Positions 30,147 through 39,613 of a DNA stretch of 64,000 bases are shown one piece after another. Under the pieces are notes generated by a model, which did no database searches, had not been told where the DNA came from, and saw nothing but the letters and a program-made list of their open reading frames with translations. The first letter of the stretch is position 1, and each line of letters begins with the position of its first letter. The stretch lies in the NCBI RefSeq assembly GCF_020171745.1, contig NZ_JAIVAH010000016.1, positions 21,224 to 85,223 on the forward strand, read 5' to 3'. The translations under genes were made by a program, and so were the position numbers. Origin of the DNA: Prescottella equi. Lineage in GTDB: Bacteria; Actinomycetota; Actinomycetes; Mycobacteriales; Mycobacteriaceae.

Positions 30147-31880
30147 TCAGCTGTGCTGTCGTTCGACAGACACAGTAGGCGCTCGGGCGGTGCGGGCGAG
30201 CGCGCACCAGTCCTCCCACGAGCCGGCGCCGTGGGCGGGCTCGCACCAGCCGTGGCTCGTCCGGACGATCCGTACGCCGTCGGCGTCGAGCCACCGCGCG
30301 ATGACGGCCAGTTCCTCGGGGGAGGCGCCCCGCAGCGGAACGGCGTCGGGCAGGACCGTTTCCGCCGAGGCGACCAGTGCGTCGACGACCGGCATGGGGG
30401 CGACGCCGCGCCTCGAGACACCGGCGGATGCGAGCCGTCCGGCGCGGATGACGGCGAATTCCCACCCGCCCTCCACGGCCGGCCGGGCGGCGATCAGCTC
30501 GTCGATGGCGGCGAGGGCGGCGAGCCGCTGCATGCGGCGCAGGGCGAGACCGAGGGCGGCGACGCGGTCACGCAGCCGCGCCGCGCTCTCGAACAGTTCG
30601 CCGGCCGCAAGTTCCTCGATGCGTGAGCGCATGAGCCGGAGCGACGAGTCGTCCTCGCCGCGCATCAACGCGCGCGCGCGTTCGGGCGCGATGCGGTAGC
30701 CCTCCTCGTCGTCGGCGACGGCGGAGCAGCCGCCGATGTCCCGCGGTGGGCACTTGGGTCCGTGCGGCGTTCCCTTGGCGATCCGCGTCGTGCAGGTGCG
30801 CAGTCCGCAGAACTCGGCGACCGTCGCCGCGGCGTCGGCGGCGTCCGTCCGGGACCGGAAGGGGCCCATGCAGTCCGCCGTCGGCGTACGGACCACGGAG
30901 AGGCGCGGAAACGCCTCTGTGGTGAGCGTGACCCACCAGCCGCGCATCGGGAACTTGGAGCGGCGGTTGTAGGGCGGCACGTGGGCGCGCAGGAGGCGGA
31001 GCTCGCGCACGCCCGCCTCGAGTGGATGTGCGCACTCGACATGGTCGACCCGGGTGGCGAGGGCGACCATCTCCTTCATCCGCCCGCGGGTCTCGGATCC
31101 GGTGAAGTAGTTGCGCACACGCCGTCGGAGATCCGATGCGGTCCCCACGTAGAGCACCTCGTCGGACGGGCCGCGGAACAGGTACACGCCCGGGGAACGC
31201 GGAAGGTGGCTCGCGAGCGTGCGTTTGGCCCGTTGCTCCGGGGACACCCTCGGGATGTAGTCGAGCAGTTCGGGCAGGCTGTGGACGCCCTGATTCCCGA
31301 CGCGTCCGATCAACGCGTGCAGGACGTCGACGGTGGCGCGCGCGTCGTCGAGGGCGCGGTGCGACGGCGTGGTGTCGGCGCCCAGCAGTGCCGCCAGCGC
31401 CGACAGCTTGACCGAGGGGGCCTCGTCCCGGCCCAGGACCCGCCGCGCGAGCTTGACGGTGCACACCACCTGGAACTTGGGCCACGGCAAGCCCTGCCGG
31501 GCCGCAGCCGCTTTGAGGAATCCGACGTCGAACCCCGCGTTGTGCGCGACGAGCACCGCGCCGCTCGCGAATTCGAGGAACGCAGGCAGCACCGCGTCGA
31601 TCCGGGGTGCGCTGCGCACCATCGCCGTCGTGATTCCGGTGAGCTCGACGATGTACGGCGGGATCGCGCGACCGGGATCGACGAGCGTGCCCAGTTCGCC
31701 GAGTACCTCGCCGCCCCGCACCTTGACGGCGCCGATCTCGGTGATCGCGTCGTTCTCGGAGCTTCCGCCGGTGGTCTCGAGGTCGACGACCACGAAGGTG
31801 ATGTCGCGCAGTGGGGTGTCGAGTTCGTCGAAGCTCAGTTGGTCGCCGTCGGCGGTTCGGGCGTTCGGCGGTCTGCTCAC
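30147..31880 (-). CDS. DEDDh exonuclease fused to a UvrC-like GIY-YIG domain
   Basis: A 577-residue fusion. The N-terminal part is a DnaQ-type 3'-5' exonuclease with D33/E35 in [14 protein letters not shown] near 113 and HRALDDA near 174. From about 230 a GIY-YIG nuclease domain follows ([24 protein letters not shown]), then a UvrC-like region to about 450 with UvrB-interaction-like helices, and a tail. Rv2191 in M. tuberculosis has the same build. A role in DNA repair or replication editing is likely but untested. The GTG at 31880 follows the -10 hexamer TAAGGT (31889-31894, reverse) by 8 bases. Confidence 0.88.
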   Translation of the reverse strand: MSRPPNARTADGDQLSFDELDTPLRDITFVVVDLETTGGSSENDAITEIGAVKVRGGEVLGELGTLVDPGRAIPPYIVELTGITTAMVRSAPRIDAVLPAFLEFASGAVLVAHNAGFDVGFLKAAAARQGLPWPKFQVVCTVKLARRVLGRDEAPSVKLSALAALLGADTTPSHRALDDARATVDVLHALIGRVGNQGVHSLPELLDYIPRVSPEQRAKRTLASHLPRSPGVYLFRGPSDEVLYVGTASDLRRRVRNYFTGSETRGRMKEMVALATRVDHVECAHPLEAGVRELRLLRAHVPPYNRRSKFPMRGWWVTLTTEAFPRLSVVRTPTADCMGPFRSRTDAADAAATVAEFCGLRTCTTRIAKGTPHGPKCPPRDIGGCSAVADDEEGYRIAPERARALMRGEDDSSLRLMRSRIEELAAGELFESAARLRDRVAALGLALRRMQRLAALAAIDELIAARPAVEGGWEFAVIRAGRLASAGVSRRGVAPMPVVDALVASAETVLPDAVPLRGASPEELAVIARWLDADGVRIVRTSHGWCEPAHGAGSWEDWCALARTARAPTVSVERQHS

Positions 31881-31894
31881 GACAGCAGACCTTA

Positions 31895-32288
31895 GAGAGC
31901 CCCTCCGACAGCGAGTCCGCGTAGCGCGTCGGACCCGGTTCCGGGCGCGGAGAGACGAGGATCACACCGCCTGTTTCGTGGCCCGGATCGAGTCGTGCGC
32001 GATCGGCGTTGGGGGAGTAGGGGTTCGAGTCGTCGCGATGTCGCCACGGCGGGCCCGGCTCGGTCTCCGGGTGGCTCGGGAGGCCGGCGGTCGATCTCGC
32101 GCTGACCAGTGGCGACCTGTGCGAGATGCGTTGCCGGACGCTTCCGCGGGCGGTGCTCCCGCATTTCGGGCCGAGCAGTCGGTTCCGCGACAACCGAACT
32201 GGTTGTTATCCATCCGTGACGTTGGCGCCGATCGGGGCGCGGCCGGACCCGCCAAACGGTTGAAAAGCATGGAATCGGCGCGTCCGAG
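31895..32288. other. intergenic region, nothing recognised
   Basis: Nearly 400 bases between the nuclease promoter and the promoter of the riboswitch transcript. Open frames on both strands here lack start signals and coding character. I see no tRNA, repeat or known RNA fold by eye. Confidence 0.4.
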
Positions 32289-32317
32289 TCGACACAAGGG
32301 ATGCGCTTTCGTAATCT
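32289..32317 (+). promoter_or_regulatory. promoter TCGACA-N17-TAATCT for the riboswitch transcript
   Basis: The -35 TCGACA (32289-32294) and -10 TAATCT (32312-32317) are 17 bases apart. Transcription from about 32324 would give a leader of some 220 bases that contains the riboswitch. Confidence 0.6.
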
Positions 32318-32374
32318 TCTCGAGACCTAGCGGAGTCTTGCCGTCCCACCCGGAACGGCATCGCTGGGCCCGCC

Positions 32375-32530
32375 TAATCGAAACCTCCTCGGAGGGGACG
32401 TGCCGGGAACCCAAGTTTCCTTTGGGGTGAATCCCGTCGAAGCCGCGATGTGCGGTGTCGACGGGTAGGGCTGATCTTCCCAGCCCGAACCCGTCAGCTA
32501 ACTCGGTCGGCGGACGAACGGAAGAAACGG
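32375..32530 (+). promoter_or_regulatory. c-di-AMP riboswitch (ydaO-yuaA type)
   Basis: The leader carries the conserved blocks of actinobacterial ydaO-yuaA elements in order: GGGAACCCAAG (32405-32415), TTTGGGGTGAATC (32421-32433), GTAGGGCTGATC (32465-32476), and CCCGAACCCGTCAGCTAAC (32484-32502), followed by GGCGGACGAACGGAAG. These elements bind cyclic di-AMP and, in actinobacteria, precede genes for cell-wall hydrolases such as NlpC/P60 proteins and Rpf, usually turning them down at high c-di-AMP. The next gene is exactly such a hydrolase. Ends are approximate; the fold was recognised by sequence blocks, not computed. Confidence 0.85.
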
Positions 32531-32542
32531 AGTTCCTTTCTC

Positions 32543-33151
32543 GTGGCGTCACCCAATCTCAAGCGTTCCGCGCAGCGCGCAGCCGTCGCCGGCGCACTTG
32601 CCATCGGAGCCGTCGCGGTCACCGCGGCACCGGCCATTGCCGATCCGATCAACGTCCCCGGCGTCGGCACGGTCGAGGTCCCCGGTGTGACCCAGGCGCA
32701 GGTCGATGCTGCGATCGCACAGATCGCTCCGATCGTCGCGCCCGCGCTGCCCACCGGCAGTGCCGATCTCGCTCCCGCCCCGCCCGCATCGGTCGCTCCG
32801 ATCCTCAGCGCGGGCCAGAAGGCGCTCCAGGCGGCCGAGAGCAAGCTCGGCTCCCCCTACGTCTACGGTGCGGCCGGTCCGGACGCCTTCGACTGCTCGG
32901 GCCTCGTGCAGTGGGCCTACAAGCAGGCCGGCCTCAACCTCCCGCGCACCAGCTACGACCAGGCCGTCGCCGGCTGGTCCGTCGCGCGTGACGACCTGCA
33001 GGTCGGCGACGTCATCTCGTTCTACGGTGGCAGCCACTCGGGCATCTACGCCGGCAACGGCAACGTCATCCACGCGTCGACTTCCGGTCAGCCGGTCAAG
33101 CTCGCGCCGGTGTCGTCGATGCCGTTCGACGGCGCTCGTCGCTACGCCTAG
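32543..33151 (+). CDS. secreted NlpC/P60 peptidoglycan hydrolase
   Basis: Predicted D,L-endopeptidase cutting peptidoglycan stem peptides outside the membrane. The 202-residue precursor has a signal peptide (about 1-35, cleaved near AIADP), a short linker and one NlpC/P60 domain with catalytic C118 (FDCSGLVQWAYKQAG), H165 (GSHSG) and H177 (VIHAS). The GTG at 32543 was chosen for the signal peptide and GGAG 10 bases upstream; the longer frame reads through the riboswitch. Expression is probably set by c-di-AMP through the leader. A terminator separates it from the second hydrolase gene. Confidence 0.9.
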   Translation: MASPNLKRSAQRAAVAGALAIGAVAVTAAPAIADPINVPGVGTVEVPGVTQAQVDAAIAQIAPIVAPALPTGSADLAPAPPASVAPILSAGQKALQAAESKLGSPYVYGAAGPDAFDCSGLVQWAYKQAGLNLPRTSYDQAVAGWSVARDDLQVGDVISFYGGSHSGIYAGNGNVIHASTSGQPVKLAPVSSMPFDGARRYA

Positions 33152-33172
33152 TCGACACGACTGTTCTCGGTT

Positions 33173-33206
33173 CTCGGGGCGGGTCCGTAATCGGACCCGC
33201 CCCGAG
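33173..33206 (+). terminator. terminator of the first NlpC/P60 gene
   Basis: Perfect 15-base arms (33173-33187, CTCGGGGCGGGTCCG, and 33192-33206) with a TAAT loop, followed by TCGTTTG. Confidence 0.85.
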
Positions 33207-33281
33207 TCGTTTGCAGGGGGGAGTCCGGACCGACCGTTCTGTGGCCTTGGTGACTGTATGGCGAATTGTCCTACTGTCGGG

Positions 33282-33311
33282 TAGACACGGACATATACCC
33301 TTCCGTAACCT
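33282..33311 (+). promoter_or_regulatory. candidate promoter TAGACA-N18-TAACCT
   Basis: The -35 TAGACA (33282-33287) and -10 TAACCT (33306-33311) would start a leader of about 63 bases with a small hairpin (33331-33347). The -10 sits in the inverted repeat TCCGTAA...TTACGGA (33302-33327), a possible operator. No ydaO element is present here, unlike at the first hydrolase gene. Confidence 0.45.
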
Positions 33312-33380
33312 ATTCGAGACATTACGGAGCCCATCGCCTCGCGATGGAGACTGAATCCAGAAACGGAGTGTCGCGCAGCT

Positions 33381-34445
33381 GTGCCCGGTGACAAGTCCTC
33401 GCTGAAGATGAAGCGCTCGATGTGTACTGCTCTCGCGACGGGGGTGCTGTCCCTGACCCTCGTGGGGCTGCCCGCCGGTTCCGCGGGAGCCGACCCCGTG
33501 CTGAGCAACCCGACCGCGGCGCTCGACCGCCTCGCGGAGCTGTCCCGGGAGTCCGAGCGGACCACCGAGGCCCTCCACAACGCTCAGATCGATCTCGACG
33601 GCAAGCAGGCCGTGCAACGGGATGCGGAGGCGCGCCTCGCGGGCGATCGGGACGCCCTCGCGGCCGCCGAATCGCAGATCGACCAGTTCCGTCCCGCGGT
33701 CGGCAAGCTGGCGGCCGCCAGTTACCAAGGCGCGCGGACCAATCGGCTCTACGCGCTGATGCTGAGCGATTCGCCGCAGCAGATGCTGGACCAGATGGCG
33801 GCACTGGACGCGATTTCGAACGAGACCACCAAGGCTGTCGTGGGGTTCAAGCAGGCGTCGGCCGCCGCCGCGGCCGCCGCCGAGGCCTCCCGGGTGTCCG
33901 CCGACGAGGCGCGGTCGGCCACCGACCAGGCCAAGCTGGTCAGCGACGACCTGCAGAACAAGCAGAGCGAGCTGCAGAAGCAGATCGAGTCGGTGACCCA
34001 GGCGTTCGACCGTCTCACCGGCGCCGAGCGGGCCCAGCTCGCCGGCAGTTCCTTCCCGCCCGGGGTCGATGCGGGGCGAATCCTCGCGAACCTGGGGTCG
34101 GGCGCGGGGTCCGCGGCTCTGCAGGCCGGCATGACGCAGATAGGAAAGCCGTACAGCTGGGGTGCGACCGGGCCCGACGCCTACGACTGCTCCGGGCTGG
34201 TCGTGTGGGCCTACAAGCAGATCGGCAAGTCGCTGCCGCGCTCGAGCCAGGCGCAGGCGGGCGGTGGCGCTCCGGTTGACAAGAGCCAGTTGCAGCCGGG
34301 TGACGTCGTGCTGTTCTACGACGACGCATCGCACGTCGGGCTGTACGCGGGAGACGGCAACGTCCTGCACGCCTCGACCTACGGCACGCCCGTGAAGGTG
34401 GACTCGATGGCGTCGATGCCGTTCTACGGTGCGCGCCGGTACTGA
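33381..34445 (+). CDS. secreted coiled-coil NlpC/P60 endopeptidase (RipC-like)
   Basis: A 354-residue exported hydrolase: signal peptide (about 1-37, AGSAGADP), a long alpha-helical coiled-coil region (about 45-225, rich in Ala, Gln, Glu) and a C-terminal NlpC/P60 domain with C270 (YDCSGLVVWAYKQIG), H318 (ASHVGLY) and H330 (VLHAS). This build matches Rv2190c/RipC, which is activated by FtsEX during division; the coiled coil is the expected partner-binding part. GTG 33381 was kept, though the site GGAG is 12 bases away; ATG 33408 is an alternative. Confidence 0.9.
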   Translation: MPGDKSSLKMKRSMCTALATGVLSLTLVGLPAGSAGADPVLSNPTAALDRLAELSRESERTTEALHNAQIDLDGKQAVQRDAEARLAGDRDALAAAESQIDQFRPAVGKLAAASYQGARTNRLYALMLSDSPQQMLDQMAALDAISNETTKAVVGFKQASAAAAAAAEASRVSADEARSATDQAKLVSDDLQNKQSELQKQIESVTQAFDRLTGAERAQLAGSSFPPGVDAGRILANLGSGAGSAALQAGMTQIGKPYSWGATGPDAYDCSGLVVWAYKQIGKSLPRSSQAQAGGGAPVDKSQLQPGDVVLFYDDASHVGLYAGDGNVLHASTYGTPVKVDSMASMPFYGARRY

Positions 34446-34479
34446 CCTGTAGAACGACCCGGTCGATACACGGCCCTCG

Positions 34480-34513
34480 AACGGACCCGATACCCAGGGG
34501 TATCGGGTCCGTT
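34480..34513 (+). terminator. terminator of the RipC-like gene
   Basis: Arms 34480-34495 (AACGGACCCGATACCC) and 34498-34513 pair perfectly around a 2-base centre. Confidence 0.8.
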
Positions 34514-34541
34514 GTCGTCCGTGGCTCATACACTCTCGGAC

Positions 34542-35912
34542 GTGCCCGCTGAAGATCATTCGTCCCCTGCCACGCCGCGGCGGCGTGTGCGTCGGTGGGA
34601 GTGGGCGGGGCTTGTGGGGCTCGGGGTGGCCGTTGCCCTGGTGTTGAGCCTGTCGGCGTTCGATCACGGCGACGACGAACCTGGAGCTCCGACGGGAGCC
34701 GCGCCGGTGGCCAACCCCTACGAGGATGGGCGACGGGCGGGCGCGCAGGCGCTGCTCGACGACTGGGCTGCCGCGGTGCGTACCGGTGACACCGATGCGC
34801 TGCCCGCCCTGTTCGATCCGAACGCCGATCCCGGATTCCTCGAGTCCGAGATCCGGCGTGCGAACAACGCTGCCGGCGTTCCCTTCGGCGAGTTCGCATA
34901 CGACATCGGGGCGGAACCGGAGACGCCGGTGGCGTCCGCGACCGCCGACGAACTCGGGGCGTCGGACGTGTGGGCGCCGACGGTGTACCTGCGCTACTCG
35001 ATCGCGGGAGCCGACACGCAGTCGACCCGCAAGCCGGTTGCGCTCCTTCTCGCCCGGCACGGCGACGAGTGGAAGCTTGTCAGCGATTCCGACGTTCCGG
35101 GATCCGATCGTGAGACATGGCGTGGCCCTTGGGATTTCGGTCCCGTGGCGGTTCGTCGGGTGGACGGCGAGGAGGGGCGGCCGTCGTTCGTGCTGGGTCC
35201 GACGACGCAGACGCCGATGATCGATCTCCTCGCGACCGAGGTCGGTGACGCCGTCGCGCACGTCACGGACGTCTGGGGCGAGGACTGGTCGCGGCGGGCC
35301 GTCGTGATGGTCGCAGGCTCGCATGAGGAGTTCTCGTCCCTCGTCGGCTCGGATCACAGTGGAGTCGACATCGCCGCGGTGGCGGTGTCCGACGCGGTCG
35401 ATCGGCGTTCGCGGACGGCGTCCGGACAGCGGATCGTGTTCAGCCCGGAGTCGTCCGGTCGGCTCACCGATCTGACCAGGATCTCGGTGTTGCGTCACGA
35501 GCTCACACACGTCGCCGCGCGACCGGTGACCGAGGACGGGTCGCCGATGTGGATGCTCGAGGGGTACGCCGACTACGTCGGCTACCGGGGGATCGAGGCG
35601 CAGTTCGGGCAACTCGCCCCCACCCTCGCGGCCGAGGTCGCGAAGTCCGGCCCGCCGAGCAGGCTGCCCGCCGACCGCGACTTCCGTGGGGGTGGTGACA
35701 CTGCCCGGCGGGCGTACGAATCCGCCTGGTCCGTAGCTACTTTCATCGCATCGCAGTACGGTGAGGACCAACTCGGCGTGCTGTACCGGGAGCTGGCCCG
35801 TGGGCCCGTGGCCGATGCGGAGCTCGACCGCACGATCCGCGGCGTGCTGGGGGTCGGCACCGCCGATCTGGTGAACTCGTGGGGTGTGTGGGTGAAGGAA
35901 CAGTTGTCCTGA
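34542..35912 (+). CDS. membrane-anchored zinc metallopeptidase (gluzincin-like)
   Basis: A 456-residue protein with a basic N-terminus, one membrane anchor (about 22-40), a middle region of NTF2-like character (about 60-170) and a C-terminal zinc protease domain with HELTH (319-323) and the third ligand E340 in EGYADYVG, the HExxH...E layout of gluzincins. The active site would face outside the cell. Substrate unknown. The GTG at 34542 was chosen because the -10 hexamer TACACT (34529-34534) ends 7 bases upstream; an earlier TTG at 34512 lies in the terminator. Confidence 0.85.
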   Translation: MPAEDHSSPATPRRRVRRWEWAGLVGLGVAVALVLSLSAFDHGDDEPGAPTGAAPVANPYEDGRRAGAQALLDDWAAAVRTGDTDALPALFDPNADPGFLESEIRRANNAAGVPFGEFAYDIGAEPETPVASATADELGASDVWAPTVYLRYSIAGADTQSTRKPVALLLARHGDEWKLVSDSDVPGSDRETWRGPWDFGPVAVRRVDGEEGRPSFVLGPTTQTPMIDLLATEVGDAVAHVTDVWGEDWSRRAVVMVAGSHEEFSSLVGSDHSGVDIAAVAVSDAVDRRSRTASGQRIVFSPESSGRLTDLTRISVLRHELTHVAARPVTEDGSPMWMLEGYADYVGYRGIEAQFGQLAPTLAAEVAKSGPPSRLPADRDFRGGGDTARRAYESAWSVATFIASQYGEDQLGVLYRELARGPVADAELDRTIRGVLGVGTADLVNSWGVWVKEQLS

Positions 35913-35955
35913 CCCTGGTGGCCGCCGTGGCGGCGCTAAGACCTACGGTGGAAGC

Positions 35956-37083
35956 ATGCGTCGAACCCTGTTGGTGACGAACGATTTTCCACCCCGCCCC
36001 GGTGGGATCCAGTCCTACCTGCACACTTTTGCCGCCCAGTTGCCCGCCGACGAATTGGTGGTCTACGCACCCCGCTGGCGGGGGGACAGCCACGTCCGAT
36101 TCGACGCCGAGCAGCCCTACAAGGTGGTACGCCACCCCACGACGCTCATGGTGCCGACGCCGTTCGTCGCGCGCCGCGCCGCGAAGCTCGTGCAGGAGTA
36201 CGAGTGCTCCAACGTCTGGTTCGGTGCGGCGGCACCGCTGGCGCTGCTGGCATCGACGGTGCGGCGGGCCGGCGCGGACCGGGTGATCGCGTCCACGCAC
36301 GGCCACGAGGTGGGCTGGTCGATGCTTCCCGCTGCGCGGCAGGCGCTTCGCCGCATCGGTGACACCACCGACACCGTGACGTTCGTCAGCAAGTACACCC
36401 GCGGGCGGTTCGCGTCGGCGTTTGGGGCGCACGCCGCGCTCGAGCATCTGCCGCCCGGCGTGGACACCGACGTCTTCCGGCCCGACCCGGCCGCGCGCGC
36501 GGAACTGCGCGCCCGCTACGGACTGGGGGAGCGGCCGACGATCCTGTGCCTGTCCCGGCTGGTGCCGCGCAAGGGGCAGGATCAGCTCATCAGGGCTCTG
36601 CCGGCGGTGCGTCGCCGCATCGACGGCGCCGTGCTGGTGATCGTCGGCGGCGGCCCGTACGCCGAGCGGCTGCAGGCCCTCGCGCACGAGTGCGGTGTGG
36701 CCGAGCACGTCGTGTTCACCGGCGGTGTGCCCGCGTCGGAACTGGCCGCGCACCACACGATCGCCGACGTGTTCGCGATGCCGTGCCGGACCCGTGGCGC
36801 CGGACTGGACGTCGAGGGCCTGGGCATCGTCTACCTCGAGGCGTCGGCGAGCGGGGTGCCGGTGATCGCTGGACGCTCCGGTGGCGCCCCGGAGACGGTG
36901 TCCGAGAACGAGACCGGGCACGTCGTCGACGGCACGTCCGTCGACGACATCGCCGGCGCGCTGATCGGTGTCCTCGAGGACCGGGACCGCGCCGCGGCGA
37001 TGGGGGCGGCGGGCCGGGAGTTCGTCCAGACGCACTGGCGCTGGGACGTGCTCGGCGCGAAGCTGCGCCACCTGCTGTCCTGA
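35956..37083 (+). CDS. pimB: PIM mannosyltransferase PimB
   Basis: GT4-family retaining mannosyltransferase; the orthologue at this locus (Rv2188c, PimB') adds the second mannose to phosphatidylinositol monomannoside, the base of lipomannan and LAM. The 375-residue protein has TNDFPPRPGGIQSYLH at the N-terminus, the acceptor-site HGHEVGW, and the C-terminal donor site LSRLVPRKGQDQLI and EASASGVPVIAGRSGGAPE. It works at the inner face of the membrane. The ATG lies 6 bases after the -10 hexamer TACGGT (35944-35949). It converges on fadD15. Confidence 0.94.
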   Translation: MRRTLLVTNDFPPRPGGIQSYLHTFAAQLPADELVVYAPRWRGDSHVRFDAEQPYKVVRHPTTLMVPTPFVARRAAKLVQEYECSNVWFGAAAPLALLASTVRRAGADRVIASTHGHEVGWSMLPAARQALRRIGDTTDTVTFVSKYTRGRFASAFGAHAALEHLPPGVDTDVFRPDPAARAELRARYGLGERPTILCLSRLVPRKGQDQLIRALPAVRRRIDGAVLVIVGGGPYAERLQALAHECGVAEHVVFTGGVPASELAAHHTIADVFAMPCRTRGAGLDVEGLGIVYLEASASGVPVIAGRSGGAPETVSENETGHVVDGTSVDDIAGALIGVLEDRDRAAAMGAAGREFVQTHWRWDVLGAKLRHLLS

Positions 37084-37110
37084 ACGGCCCTGCACCGACA
37101 ACCGAAAAAC

Positions 37111-37151
37111 GCACGACGCCCGCGGTCCGGAAGGGGCCGCGGGCGTCGTGC
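37111..37151. terminator. bidirectional terminator between pimB and fadD15
   Basis: Perfect 15-base arms (37111-37125, GCACGACGCCCGCGG, and 37137-37151) with an 11-base loop. Confidence 0.85.
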
Positions 37152-37160
37152 GTCGTGGGA

Positions 37161-38972
37161 CTACTTGCTGTAGATCTGCTCGATGTCCGACGCGAAGCTC
37201 TCGTGGACGACGTTGCGCTTGAGCTTCATCGTCGGGGTCAGCTCACCGGTCTCCTCGGTGAAGTCGACGGGCAGGATGCGGTACTTCTTGATCGCCTCCG
37301 CGTGCGAGACGAGCTTGTTGGCCTCGGCGATCGCGGCGTCGACCTCGGCGGTGAGATCGGGGTCCGACAGCAGTTCCGAAACGGTGGTACCGGCGGGCTT
37401 GCCGTTGCGCTCGTTCCAGGCGGGCAGCGCCTCCGCGTCGATCGTGATGAGCGCCCCGATGAACGGCTTCTGGTCGCCGACGACGATCGCCTGGCTGATC
37501 AGCGGATGCGCGCGCAGGTGGTCCTCGAGCTGGGCCGGGGCGACGTTCTTGCCGCCCGCCGTGACGATGATTTCCTTCTTGCGGCCAGTGATCGCGATGT
37601 AGCCGTCCGCGTCGACGGTGCCGAGGTCGCCGGTGTGGAACCAGCCGTCCTCGATCGCCTCCTTCGTGGCGGTCTCGTTGCGCCAGTACCCGGAGAACAC
37701 GACCGGCCCGGACAGCATGATCTCGCCGTCCTCGGCGATGCGAACGGAGTTGCCCGCCAAGGGCTTTCCGACGGTGCCGACCTTCTGGTTGCCGATCGTG
37801 TTGACCGCGAACGCCGCCGTCGTCTCGGTGAGCCCGTAGCCCTCGTAGATGGTGACGCCGATGCCGCGGAAGAAGTGGCCGAGGCGGGCGCCGAGCGGCG
37901 CGCCGCCGGAGATCGCGAGCTTGCAGTTGCCGCCCAGTGCGGCACGCAGCTTCGAGTAGACGAGCTTGTCGAACACGGTGTGCTTGATGTTGAGGAACAG
38001 GCCGGGTCCGCCGTTGTCCTTCGCCTCACTCCACTCGATCGCGGTCGCCGCGGCCGCGTCGAAGATCTTGCCCTTGCCCTCGGAATGCGCCTTCTGCCGG
38101 GCGGTGTTGTACACCTTCTCGAACACGCGCGGCACCGAGAGGATGAAGTCCGGCTTGTACTCGGCGAAGGTCGGGACGAGGTTCGGGATGTCGCTGGTGT
38201 GGCCGACGGAGGCGCCGGCGTCGAACGCCGCGATGCTCACGGCGCGCGCGAGGACGTGCGCGAGCGGCAGGAACATCAGTGTGCTGACGCCGGGCGTGGT
38301 CAGCAGGTCGCCCAGGCTCGACGCGATGATGCCCTTGGACTCGGCGATCAGGTTGGAGTGGGTCAACTGGCAGCCCTTGGGGCGGCCCGTGGTGCCCGAC
38401 GTGTAGATCAGCGTGGCCGGATCGCTCGCCTTCAGCGACGTCGCGCGGGCGCGGATCTCGTCGTCGGAGACGGCGGCGCCCTGTGTGGTGAGGACCTCGA
38501 CGGCGCCGGCGTTCGCGCCGGACGGCTCGATCTGGAGGACCGCGCGCAGGTCGGGTGCGCCCTCGGCGGCCTCGGCGACGGTCTTCGAGTGCTGGTCTGT
38601 CTCGACGATGAGGCCGATCGCGCCGGAATCTTCGAGGATCCACTTCACCTGGTCGGCGGAGGACGTCTCGTAGATCGGCACCGTGACGCCGCCGGCGGAC
38701 CAGATGGCGTAGTCGAGGAGCTGCCACTCGTAACGGGTCGCGGACATCAGGGCCACCCGGTCGCCCGGCTGGACGCCGCGGGCCACGAGCCCCTTCGCGA
38801 CGGCGGTGACCTGCTCGGCGAACTCGCGGGCGGTCACGTCGACCCACGATCCGTTCACGAGCCGCCGGAAGACGATGTGGCCGGGCTTCGTCGCTGCGTA
38901 CTCGTAGACCGAGTCGACCGCGGACGCGTCCTCCGGAATCGTGAAAGTGGCAGGAACGCTGAACTCGGGCAC
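37161..38972 (-). CDS. fadD15: long-chain fatty-acid CoA ligase FadD15
   Basis: Activates long-chain fatty acids to acyl-CoA. The 603-residue protein has the AMP-binding motif [11 protein letters not shown], the [10 protein letters not shown] motif and GWFHTGDLG, and the C-terminal lysine region [10 protein letters not shown]. The mycobacterial neighbour of pimB is fadD15 (Rv2187), same arrangement. The GTG at 38972 was chosen because GGAGG is 5 bases upstream and a -10 TATCTT (38990-38995, reverse) would start the mRNA just before it; GTG at 38987 is an alternative and the frame stays open to 39059. Confidence 0.93.
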   Translation of the reverse strand: MPEFSVPATFTIPEDASAVDSVYEYAATKPGHIVFRRLVNGSWVDVTAREFAEQVTAVAKGLVARGVQPGDRVALMSATRYEWQLLDYAIWSAGGVTVPIYETSSADQVKWILEDSGAIGLIVETDQHSKTVAEAAEGAPDLRAVLQIEPSGANAGAVEVLTTQGAAVSDDEIRARATSLKASDPATLIYTSGTTGRPKGCQLTHSNLIAESKGIIASSLGDLLTTPGVSTLMFLPLAHVLARAVSIAAFDAGASVGHTSDIPNLVPTFAEYKPDFILSVPRVFEKVYNTARQKAHSEGKGKIFDAAAATAIEWSEAKDNGGPGLFLNIKHTVFDKLVYSKLRAALGGNCKLAISGGAPLGARLGHFFRGIGVTIYEGYGLTETTAAFAVNTIGNQKVGTVGKPLAGNSVRIAEDGEIMLSGPVVFSGYWRNETATKEAIEDGWFHTGDLGTVDADGYIAITGRKKEIIVTAGGKNVAPAQLEDHLRAHPLISQAIVVGDQKPFIGALITIDAEALPAWNERNGKPAGTTVSELLSDPDLTAEVDAAIAEANKLVSHAEAIKKYRILPVDFTEETGELTPTMKLKRNVVHESFASDIEQIYSK

Positions 38973-39141
38973 GACGACCTCCGACACTGAAGATACTGAC
39001 GAGTAAGGCTTGCTGATCCTCACGATAGACGGCGGACGCGTGACGCGCGGCACTGCCACCTACCTGCGGTTGCTCGAATGGTCGTCCGTCCAGGTGTAGT
39101 CCAGATCACCGGACCGGAGGCCGGTGTGTGAAGCTGTGGGG

Positions 39142-39528
39142 GTGAGCAGCATTCAGGTCGCCGACCAGACGTTCGTCGCTGCAGCCCCGGAGAAGGTGGC
39201 TGCCCGCGTTTCCGTGCCCGCACGCTGGCGCGCGTGGTGGCCGGACCTCGTCCTCGACGTGCGCGAGGACCGCGCCGAGAAGGGCGTCCGCTGGACCGTC
39301 GCCGGGCCGCTCACCGGGACGATGGAAGTGTGGCTCGAGCCCGTGATGGACGGGACCGTGATGCACTACTTCCTGCATGCGGAGCCGACCGGGGTGTCGC
39401 CGCAGGGTGTCGCGTCGCTGGACCTGGCCGGGATGAATCACACCCGCCGCCTCGCGGGCAAGGCGATGACCTTCGAGATCAAGCAGCAGCTGGAAGCGGG
39501 ACGCGCCGCCGGGGAGCCCCCCGCGTAG
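39142..39528 (+). CDS. SRPBCC-like protein (Rv2186c family)
   Basis: A 128-residue protein of the START/SRPBCC fold (IQVADQTFVAAAPEKVAARV, WWPDLVL, GTMEVWLEPVMDGTVMHYFLH). Members bind hydrophobic ligands in a deep pocket; the ligand is unknown. Start candidates are GTG 39124, 39136 and 39142; 39142 best matches the remembered family N-terminus, though GGAGG (39116-39120) would fit an earlier one. It is the first of a four-gene same-strand run (two SRPBCC proteins, ArsA-like ATPase, Cys-rich protein). Confidence 0.82.
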   Translation: MSSIQVADQTFVAAAPEKVAARVSVPARWRAWWPDLVLDVREDRAEKGVRWTVAGPLTGTMEVWLEPVMDGTVMHYFLHAEPTGVSPQGVASLDLAGMNHTRRLAGKAMTFEIKQQLEAGRAAGEPPA

Positions 39529-39613
39529 CGAATTGTGCGCGAGGTCGGCAATCGTGTGAGATGAACGGGCGGTACGCGCGCACCGCGTCGTTCTGAAAGG
39601 AAGCGTCCGAGGC

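Noticed and set aside
31962..32552. 196-codon minus-strand frame in the gap before the riboswitch
   Set aside because: It covers the riboswitch in antisense, has no start site and shows no domain.
33096..35771. 891-codon open frame on the minus strand
   Set aside because: It runs opposite two clear hydrolase genes and the metallopeptidase and crosses two terminators and promoters.
36546..38990. 814-codon open frame on the plus strand
   Set aside because: It overlaps pimB out of frame and fadD15 in antisense, and reads through the bidirectional terminator.
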